Assembly (NCBI RefSeq): GCF_013618475.1
Contig: NZ_JABJVN010000006.1
Coordinates: 248,001-312,000 of the forward strand
Direction: 5' to 3'
Source of the DNA: Saccharibacillus deserti
GTDB taxonomy: Bacteria > Bacillota > Bacilli > Paenibacillales > Paenibacillaceae
DNA length: 64,000 bases
In this document: positions 58,263-64,000 of the stretch, piece after piece
How positions within the stretch are numbered: the first letter of the stretch is position 1
Layout of the letters: each line of letters opens with the position of its first letter
Program-made: the position numbers and the translations under genes
The notes under the pieces: model-generated
The model's database searches: none
What the model was told of the DNA's origin: nothing
Seen by the model: only the letters and a program-made list of their open reading frames with translations

Positions 58263-58291
58263 ATCTTATCGTAACGATTACGTTTTGACAA
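58263..58291 (-). promoter_or_regulatory. Promoter of Cnt/Nik-type operon with Zur-like box 1 in its spacer
   Basis: Reading leftwards, TTGTCA (58291-58286) and TAAGAT (58268-58263) are separated by exactly 17 bp. That spacer is essentially occupied by TCGTAACGATTACGT (58269-58283 on the plus strand), which matches the Zur consensus at 12 of its 14 fixed positions. Zinc-loaded Zur bound here would block RNA polymerase. Confidence 0.78.
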
Positions 58292-58335
58292 GCTATGTCA
58301 CAAAGAACATAGAGATCCATACAATGCGCACAGCA

Positions 58336-58385
58336 CAAAAAGCCCTTATCGGAATCCGGGGCGGGCCGGATCTTGGATAAGGGCT
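58336..58385 (-). terminator. Terminator downstream of rluF
   Basis: AGCCCTTATC (58341-58350) pairs with GATAAGGGCT (58376-58385) around a GC-rich loop that itself can fold, and TTTTTG follows on the minus strand. Confidence 0.75.
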
Positions 58386-58467
58386 AGGCAAGAAAAACGG
58401 AGCGGACTGTGCGCCAACGAAGCCAGCTCTTCAGATATTCGCTTTGTCCGCGGAACCGGTTCGGCGT

Positions 58468-59181
58468 TTAAACATTGCGCGGCGTATAATCCAGATCTTT
58501 GAACAGCCGGTCCAGTTCTTTGGGCGTCAGATCGCGCCACTTGCCGGTCGGCAGGCTGTTCAGGTAGATGTTCATGATGCGTGTGCGCTTGAGCGCGCGC
58601 ACGTTATAATCCAGCGCTTCGCACATCCGGCGAATCTGGCGGTTGAGGCCCTGCGTCAGCGTGATCTGGAACACGAACTTGGACAGCTGCTCCACTTCGC
58701 ACGGCAGCGTTTTCGTGTCGAGAATCTCGACGCCCGCGGCCATTTTTTTCAAAAACTCGGGGGTGATCGGCCGGTCGACGGTAACGAGGTATTCTTTCTC
58801 GTGGCGGTTCTCCGCGCGGAGAATCTCGTTCACGATATCGCCGTCGTTCGTAAGGAGAATCAAGCCTTCGGAATCTTTGTCGAGCCGTCCGATATGGAAG
58901 ATCCGCTGCGAATGGCCGATGAAATCGACAATATTGCCTTTGACGCTGCGTTCGGTCGTACTGGTGATGCCGACCGGCTTGTTGAGCGCGATATACACGT
59001 TCTCCTGCGCGGCCTTTTCCTTGATCCGTTTGCCGCTTACGCGTACGTCGTCGCCCGGCTCGACCTGGCTGCCCAGGTCGGCCCGGACCCCGTTGATCGT
59101 AACTTTGCCTTCGGCGACGATCTTGTCCGCTCCGCGTCTCGACGTGAAGCCGGACTCGGCGATATATTTGTTAATCCGCAA
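58468..59181 (-). CDS. rluF: 23S rRNA pseudouridine synthase RluF
   Basis: A 237-residue RsuA/RluB-family enzyme that isomerises uridine in 23S rRNA. An N-terminal S4 domain ([31 protein letters not shown]) is followed by the catalytic core, with the active Asp in [19 protein letters not shown] and the motif [15 protein letters not shown]. These are closest to RluF. The start is probably TTG 59181 (first residue before RINKY) with GAAAGGTG upstream; a longer upstream frame adds non-conserved residues. Confidence 0.88.
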   Translation of the reverse strand: MRINKYIAESGFTSRRGADKIVAEGKVTINGVRADLGSQVEPGDDVRVSGKRIKEKAAQENVYIALNKPVGITSTTERSVKGNIVDFIGHSQRIFHIGRLDKDSEGLILLTNDGDIVNEILRAENRHEKEYLVTVDRPITPEFLKKMAAGVEILDTKTLPCEVEQLSKFVFQITLTQGLNRQIRRMCEALDYNVRALKRTRIMNIYLNSLPTGKWRDLTPKELDRLFKDLDYTPRNV

Positions 59182-59284
59182 TGGGTATGCACACCTTTCT
59201 CGTTGAAAAAATTCTCTGTTTACCATAGCGCAAAGGGGAAGGGTTGTACAGATGCGAGGGCGCCTTCCGGAGAAGAAGAACAGC

Positions 59285-59314
59285 AAAAAGGCCGGTTCAT
59301 TTGAACCAGCCTTT
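59285..59314 (-). terminator. Terminator of desKR overlapping the desR stop codon
   Basis: AAAGGC-c-GGTTCA (59287-59299) pairs with TGAACC-a-GCCTTT (59302-59314), and TTTTT follows on the minus strand. The TGA stop of desR (59299-59297) lies inside the stem. Confidence 0.75.
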
Positions 59315-59899
59315 CTCCTTGAAGCGCGTAATCGCTTCGATCCGGTTGCCGACGCCGAGTTTGTCCAGAATGACCGAGACGTAGTTGCGCACCGTCCCAT
59401 TGGTCAGCGACAGTTCGCTTGCGATTTCCTTCGTATTCTTGCCTTCCGAAATGAGCAGCAGTACTTCCTTCTCCCGTTCGGTCAGCGGATTCTCTTCGGC
59501 AAAAGGCGCATCGTCGACAAGCTCCGGCGCGTAGATCCGTCTGCCGGACATGACGCTGCGGATCGCGTCGGCCAGATCTTCGCTGGGGCTGTCTTTGAGC
59601 AGATAGCCATGCGCTCCCGCCTTGATCGCCCGTTCGAAGTAGCCGGAGCGCGCGAATGTCGTCAGGATCAGGACGCGGCAGCCGGAGCCTTTGAGTTCTT
59701 CCGCGGCTTCGAGCCCGGTCTTCTTCGGCATCTCGATGTCCATCACGCAGATGTCCGGCTTGTGTTCGCGTACCAGCCGAACGACCTCTTCGCCGTCGCC
59801 CGCGCGGCCGACCACTTCCATATCGTCTTCCAGATCGAGCAGCGAAGCAAGCGCTCCGAGCAGCATACGCTGGTCTTCCGCGATCACGATTCTGATCAT
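59297..59899 (-). CDS. desR: DesR-like NarL/LuxR-type response regulator
   Basis: A 200-residue regulator. The receiver has E8-D9 and phospho-acceptor D54 ([12 protein letters not shown]), with Lys in [12 protein letters not shown]. The C-terminal LuxR HTH is [44 protein letters not shown]. The sequence and its location beside a DesK-like kinase and a fatty-acid desaturase identify it as the membrane-fluidity regulator. AGGAGGG precedes ATG 59899, five nt after the kinase stop. The presumed target is the des promoter at 62488-62602. Confidence 0.9.
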   Translation of the reverse strand: MIRIVIAEDQRMLLGALASLLDLEDDMEVVGRAGDGEEVVRLVREHKPDICVMDIEMPKKTGLEAAEELKGSGCRVLILTTFARSGYFERAIKAGAHGYLLKDSPSEDLADAIRSVMSGRRIYAPELVDDAPFAEENPLTEREKEVLLLISEGKNTKEIASELSLTNGTVRNYVSVILDKLGVGNRIEAITRFKEKGWFK

Positions 59900-59903
59900 C
59901 GTG

Positions 59904-61133
59904 TTATCCCTCCTTGTCGATAGCCCGTTCCCTTTCCGGAGCAGAGACGCCCGCTTCCGCCGGCCCGGGTTCCTGCTGCGCAAGCACGTTCGGAATCCGC
60001 ATCGTCAGGGTCGTTCCCTGCCCGCCCTGCAGGCCGTCCGCAATCTCGAGACGTCCGTTTACGAACTCCAGGCGCTCGCGCATCCCGCGCAGTCCGCTGC
60101 CGCGCGATACGGATTGTCCGTTCTGCCGCCCGCTGCGCTTCTGCCCGCCGGCTTCGCCGAGCCCGCTTCCGTTATCGGTGACGCGCACGATCAGTTCCGC
60201 CGGCAGCGGCTCGATTGCGATCGAGCAGGTAGTGGCGCCGCTGTGCTTGACGATATTCGTCACCGCTTCCTTCAGACACATGCTGACGACGTTCTCGTTC
60301 AGCAGAGAGGTACGCGTTTCGGCCGGATTGCCGATCAGCGTGAATTCGATCTCGGCCGCTTTGAGAATCTGGCGCAGCCGATGCACTTCGTCTTCGATAT
60401 GGGTGCCGCGCATCTGTGTGACAAGTTCGCGCAGCTCTTTCAACACAACGCGCGCCGTCTGCTGCACGTCGCGGATCTCGTCTTCGGCGCGCCGGGGATC
60501 TTTGCTGACGAGCTTGGCGGCCAGGTCGCTTTTGAGGCCGATGAGCGCGAGATTCTGTCCAAGCGTATCGTGCAGATCGCGCGCGATCCGCTGGCGTTCT
60601 TCCATAACGACCAGCTCCGAGATCCGTTTGTTCGCGTCTTCGAGCTGGCCTTCAAGCCGCTCGCTGCGGTTGCGGTTGTACGTCGTGACCGGCAGCAGGA
60701 TGACCGCGATTACCGTCAGGGCGACGAACGGCCACTGGCTGACCATCAACGGATTGAGATGCACGTAGCCGACGTACACGGAAGCGAGCGCGGCGGCAAG
60801 CTGAATCCAGTACAGCGTGAAGAAGCCGCGCTTGCTGCGGATATTGCCTACGAAAAAAGCGAGAAAGACGGCAAAATACATATAGCCGAACATCAGCGTC
60901 ATCGAGACCGAGAATACGATCTGCATACTTGTCCAGAAATAAAGCAGTCGTCCTTTGGAAGCAAAAGCCAGCAGGTAGCAGACGAAGAAGCCGACGACCA
61001 TGCCGATCCCTGCTACAACATGGAAAGGTGTCGATGAACGGAAGATGAAATAGAACGGGAGGATATAGAAAACGACCCAAACGTAAGGGTTGAGGCCGGT
61101 ACTGCGCTGAAAGATCTGATACCATTTCTGCAT
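59904..61133 (-). CDS. desK: DesK-like thermosensor histidine kinase
   Basis: A 409-residue kinase. The first ~150 residues form five hydrophobic helices, which in B. subtilis DesK sense membrane thickness and fluidity. The HisKA_3 motif carries H188 (EERQRIARDLHDTLGQ). The ATPase has EAVTNIVKHSGATTCSI and the G-boxes DNGSGLG and GSGLRGMRERLE. GGGGG eight nt before ATG 61133 sets the start. Cold-induced rigidity is expected to trigger phosphorylation of DesR. Confidence 0.9.
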   Translation of the reverse strand: MQKWYQIFQRSTGLNPYVWVVFYILPFYFIFRSSTPFHVVAGIGMVVGFFVCYLLAFASKGRLLYFWTSMQIVFSVSMTLMFGYMYFAVFLAFFVGNIRSKRGFFTLYWIQLAAALASVYVGYVHLNPLMVSQWPFVALTVIAVILLPVTTYNRNRSERLEGQLEDANKRISELVVMEERQRIARDLHDTLGQNLALIGLKSDLAAKLVSKDPRRAEDEIRDVQQTARVVLKELRELVTQMRGTHIEDEVHRLRQILKAAEIEFTLIGNPAETRTSLLNENVVSMCLKEAVTNIVKHSGATTCSIAIEPLPAELIVRVTDNGSGLGEAGGQKRSGRQNGQSVSRGSGLRGMRERLEFVNGRLEIADGLQGGQGTTLTMRIPNVLAQQEPGPAEAGVSAPERERAIDKEG

Positions 61134-61330
61134 GATCGACTGCCCCCTATAAAGCGATACCGGCGCCGCGACCGCGGCGGGTGCGTGCACGGTCTGATTT
61201 TTTGTGATCATTATAACCCGGGGCCTCCTTTTTCCCAAACCGATTCCGCCTTGAGCCTGGACGCGGAACCGGCGGTAATGACGAAAATGCAGGACTTGCC
61301 GACATTTTCGCCCTGTTTTTCGCAAAGCAA

Positions 61331-61359
61331 AGACCCCGGAATACGGAATGCCGGGGTCT
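61331..61359 (-). terminator. Hairpin terminator of the des gene
   Basis: AGACCCCGG (61331-61339) pairs with CCGGGGTCT (61351-61359), with a modest T-rich tail on the minus strand, between des and desK. Confidence 0.7.
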
Positions 61360-61407
61360 GATCGGTTCGATCCGCGAAGACGGGCCGGGCGAGCGGCGCG
61401 TCTTCGA

Positions 61408-62487
61408 TTATTCGTGCGGAAGTGCCGGTTTTTTGCCCATGTCGCGGGAAACGTTTTGTACCGCATTCTTCGGCAGTCCGCTGCGTACTTTGCGGCCTTG
61501 GCCGTAGCCGGTGAACGTTTTGGTTTCTTCGTCCCACAGACGGAACTTCAGCGATTGCAGGCTGGTCCGCAGCGTGATCGTTGTTGCTTTTTGCAGCGGG
61601 ATCGAAGAATCATGCGCTTTTTCCAAGTTATAGTTCGGAACTTTCGGGCTCAAGTGATGCACATGGTGGAAGCCGATGTTGCCCGTGATCCACTGCAGCG
61701 GCTTCGGCAGTTTGTAATACGAACTGCCTTCGACGGCCGCGTTCACGTAGTTCCATTCTTCTTCGTGTTCAAAGTAGGAATCTTCGAATTGATGCTGCAC
61801 GTAGAACAGCCAGATGCCGAGCATGCCGGAAAAGAAGAAGACCGGACCTTGCACGAGCAGGAACGCCTGCCAGCCCATTGCCCAAATCAGTGCCGCATAC
61901 AATCCGACGAGCAGAATATTCGTCAAGTAAGTGTTGCGGCGTTCCAGGGCTTTTGCACCTTTGCGGTTGAAACGTCCCTGAATCAGGAAAACGAAGATCG
62001 GACCGATTCCGAACATGACAAGCGGGTTGCGGTAAAAACGGTAAGCCAGGCGCGTCCAGAAGGAAGCATTGTTATATTCCTCGATCGTCAGCAGCCACAT
62101 ATCGCCCTCGCCGCGTTTGTCGAGGTTGCTGCTCGTCGCGTGGTGCATCGTATGGCTGTATTTCCATTTGCGGTACGGCATAATCGTAATGACGCCGGTG
62201 ATCGTGCCGACAATGTCATTGGCCTTTTTGTTTTTGAAGAAAGAACCGTGCGTGCAGTCGTGGAAAATGATGAAGGTCCGGATCACGAAGCCGGAAGCCA
62301 CGAGCAGGAGCGGAAGGGCCAGCCAATAGGAGATGGACATAGCCAGATAGCCGCCGACCCAGAACAGGATGAGCGGGATAATTGTATTGAACAGCTGAAG
62401 GACGCTGGCTTTGGTATCGGTTTTCTCGTAAGGTTTCATATGCTGCTTGAGTTCGGTAATCGGATTATGGGCACGTGACGCAGTCAT
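61408..62487 (-). CDS. des: Acyl-lipid fatty-acid desaturase Des
   Basis: A 359-residue membrane desaturase that introduces a double bond into acyl chains of existing phospholipids. The three di-iron histidine boxes are HDCTHGS, HTMHHA and HHVHH (NIGFHHVHHLSP). Four hydrophobic helices are seen, one pair before the first box and one pair between the second and third. AAAGGGGAG precedes ATG 62487. It is encoded upstream of its regulators desK-desR on the same strand, separated by a hairpin, and has an operator-like repeat array in front of a promoter with a poor -35. Confidence 0.92.
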   Translation of the reverse strand: MTASRAHNPITELKQHMKPYEKTDTKASVLQLFNTIIPLILFWVGGYLAMSISYWLALPLLLVASGFVIRTFIIFHDCTHGSFFKNKKANDIVGTITGVITIMPYRKWKYSHTMHHATSSNLDKRGEGDMWLLTIEEYNNASFWTRLAYRFYRNPLVMFGIGPIFVFLIQGRFNRKGAKALERRNTYLTNILLVGLYAALIWAMGWQAFLLVQGPVFFFSGMLGIWLFYVQHQFEDSYFEHEEEWNYVNAAVEGSSYYKLPKPLQWITGNIGFHHVHHLSPKVPNYNLEKAHDSSIPLQKATTITLRTSLQSLKFRLWDEETKTFTGYGQGRKVRSGLPKNAVQNVSRDMGKKPALPHE

Positions 62488-62565
62488 GAATGACTCCCCT
62501 TTCGATGGCGTTCCTTGGAACGTCTCTGTTATTGCAAGTATAGCGGGGGAGGGAAGCAGCGCACA

Positions 62566-62602
62566 GTCATAAACGTCAGATGACACAGATGACAAATGTC
62601 AT
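62566..62602 (-). promoter_or_regulatory. Candidate DesR operator upstream of des
   Basis: GTCAT (62566-62570), ATGAC (62580-62584) and the palindrome ATGACA-AA-TGTCAT (62589-62602) form tandem inverted repeats. A -10 TATACT (62542-62537) lies just downstream, with a non-consensus -35, as expected of an activated promoter. Confidence 0.58.
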
Positions 62603-62746
62603 ATTACAAATCCGCTTATCTAAATTTATGAATATACAAAATGCGTGGAGAAGAGTACAATGGGAGCGTCCAGGTTGATTTGTGAATTAATTAACAATCT
62701 TTTTTCTGCAAAAAGCACTTATTCATCGAACAGGGGTTGGAGAAAA

Positions 62747-63751
62747 ATGAAAATCGATCAAACACGGAAAAAAGCTTCTTGGGGAACGGGACGCGTGGGG
62801 CTGATGCTGCTTACGGCGGCGATCGGCGCTGCGCTTGCGGGCTGCGGCGGTCCGCCGGGCGCGGGTACGGCCGGAGCGGCGGATGCCGCGGGGCAGCCGG
62901 ATACGGAAACGATCACGTTGGGACTGCTGCCGTCGATCGACGCCATTCCTTTTATCGTGGCGCACGAGCAGGGCTTCGACAAGCAGCAGGGCGTCAATCT
63001 CGATATTCAGACGTTCAAGAGCGCGAAAGACCGCGATGTCGCTTTCCAGGCGGGCAAAGTCGAAGGCTTGAGCGCCGATCTGGTCGCAATCTCGGTCTAT
63101 AACGAAGCGGGCCAGGATGTGAAGATCACAAGCACGACGTTCGGCGAGTTCGATCTGCTGACCGGAAACACGGATGTCGCAAGCGTATCGGATCTGAAAG
63201 GCAAAACGGTCATTCTGTCCAAAAACACCTCGACCGAATATACAATGGCGATGATGCTCGAGCAGGCGGGGCTGACGGAAAACGAGGTTACGATTACCGA
63301 AGTGCCGCAGATTCCGACCCGCCTTGAACTGCTCAAGAACGGCAAGGCGGACGCGGCGGTGCTGCCGCAGCCGTTCGTGACGATGGGCCGGGAAGCGGGG
63401 CTTGCCGTTCTGGGCTCGACGCGGACCGCGAAGATCAATCCGTTCGTGCTGGCTTTCCCGCAGGGCGTGATCGACGCAAAGGGCGAAGCCATTCGCGGCA
63501 TGTATGCCGCTTACGATCAGGCGGTCGACTATATGAAGAATCACGATCAGTCCGAATACATCGATCTCATTATCGAAGAAGTCGGTTATCCCGATACGCT
63601 CAAGGATCAGATCGAAGTGCCGGAGTACGTTCCGGCCAGCCAGGCCGATCCGGAACAGGTGAATTCCGCCCTGGATTGGGCCCGGGAGAAAGGGCTGCTG
63701 AAGCGGGATATTCAAGCCGCCGACGTCATGTCGGATGTGCAGTTCAAATAA
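62747..63751 (+). CDS. NitT/TauT family ABC transporter solute-binding lipoprotein
   Basis: A 334-residue NMT1/SsuA-like lipoprotein. The signal peptide ends in the lipobox ALAGC, followed by a Gly/Ala linker. The mature protein opens ITLGLLPSIDAIPFIVAHEQGF and has GKTVILSKNTSTEYTMAMMLEQAGL and the ligand-loop sequence AAVLPQPFVTM. Substrates in this family include nitrate, sulfonates and thiamine-pyrimidine precursors; none can be chosen here. GGGGTTGGAG precedes ATG 62747. It is followed 34 bp later by the ATPase gene, so an importer operon starts here. Confidence 0.9.
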   Translation: MKIDQTRKKASWGTGRVGLMLLTAAIGAALAGCGGPPGAGTAGAADAAGQPDTETITLGLLPSIDAIPFIVAHEQGFDKQQGVNLDIQTFKSAKDRDVAFQAGKVEGLSADLVAISVYNEAGQDVKITSTTFGEFDLLTGNTDVASVSDLKGKTVILSKNTSTEYTMAMMLEQAGLTENEVTITEVPQIPTRLELLKNGKADAAVLPQPFVTMGREAGLAVLGSTRTAKINPFVLAFPQGVIDAKGEAIRGMYAAYDQAVDYMKNHDQSEYIDLIIEEVGYPDTLKDQIEVPEYVPASQADPEQVNSALDWAREKGLLKRDIQAADVMSDVQFK

Positions 63752-63785
63752 AGCATCCGGATATCGGAAAAAGGGGGAGAAGGGG

Positions 63786-64000
63786 ATGATCGACCAAGCG
63801 GCTGCTGCCCGGCAAGCGCAAGGGGAGCGCATCCCGGGCGCGGGCTTCGCCGCCCGGGGCTTTACCGCCGGCTACGGCGGCGTTCCGGTTATCGGCCCGC
63901 TCGGCCTGGATCTGCCCGAGCCCGGCATCTACACCGTGCTGGGCCCTTCCGGCAGCGGCAAATCGACGCTGCTGCGTGCCGCCGCGGGACTGCTGCCGGA
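63786..64000 (+). CDS. ABC transporter ATPase (NitT/TauT type, 3'-truncated)
   Basis: The first 71 codons of an ATP-binding subunit, cut by the window end. After a variable N terminus (MIDQAAAARQAQGERI) come a beta strand, GYGGVPVIGPLGL, and the Walker A motif GPSGSGKST, followed by LLRAAAGLLP. AAGGGGGAGAAGGGG is the ribosome binding site for ATG 63786. It belongs with the preceding solute-binding protein. Confidence 0.88.
   Translation, partial: MIDQAAAARQAQGERIPGAGFAARGFTAGYGGVPVIGPLGLDLPEPGIYTVLGPSGSGKSTLLRAAAGLLP

Overview
The window reads as chromosome of a Gram-positive spore-former of the Paenibacillaceae (Paenibacillus or Saccharibacillus type). The signs are high-GC coding sequence with strong AGGAGG ribosome binding sites, a YesM/YesN-type two-component pair beside a sugar ABC transporter, a des-desK-desR membrane-fluidity locus, Fur-, Zur- and CcpA-like operators, and several lineage-typical small proteins. 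I see no rRNA, tRNA, CRISPR array, prophage or intact insertion sequence. About 57 genes are called; the first and last are cut by the window edges.

Layout. 1-858: 3'-truncated FAD-dependent desaturase-like oxidoreductase (minus). 883-2644: MerR-type promoter, CPBP membrane protease and MerR regulator. 2796-5391: TIGR01777 epimerase, then a DUF3369/HD-GYP c-di-GMP phosphodiesterase with a degenerate receiver. 5473-11010: housekeeping and transport (small membrane protein, rlmN, rhaM, POT peptide transporter, putP). 11280-16399: an accessory cluster of a 70-aa protein, a Gly/Ser-rich exported protein, a glutathionylspermidine-synthase-like ATP-grasp ligase, a lipoprotein, DUF350, DUF4178 and a K+ channel with an RCK domain. 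16437-24641: CatB-like acetyltransferase, quinone-reductase-like dehydrogenase, SgrR-type regulator, DUF4173 membrane protein and P-type Ca2+ ATPase. 25013-29730: Fur-boxed siderophore-binding lipoprotein, Rrf2 regulator, IDEAL-like protein, GH18 hydrolase, unknown protein and DoxX. 30043-35992: efflux MFS with TetR, DUF3999, nitroreductase and a beta-propeller protein.

36262-48123 is a carbohydrate locus. A secreted GH43 enzyme with a CBM6-like domain diverges from a membrane-anchored solute-binding paralogue, a YesM-type kinase and a YesN-type regulator. These are followed by a cre site, the transport solute-binding lipoprotein, two permeases and a cytoplasmic GH2 enzyme. The arrangement suggests extracellular sensing, CcpA-controlled uptake and intracellular hydrolysis of an oligosaccharide. 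No ATPase lies in the locus, so a shared one is presumably used.

48414-52727 holds small proteins, a tandem pair of membrane-anchored alpha/beta hydrolases with a near-identical 5' block, and an NmrA-like reductase. 53214-58195 (minus) is a five-gene Opp/Nik/Cnt-type ABC importer in the order SBP-permease-permease-ATPase-ATPase. One Zur-like box fills the spacer of its promoter and a second lies just downstream, which points to zinc or zinc-metallophore uptake. 58468-62487 holds rluF, then desR, desK and des. 62747-64000 begins a NitT/TauT-type ABC operon cut by the window end.
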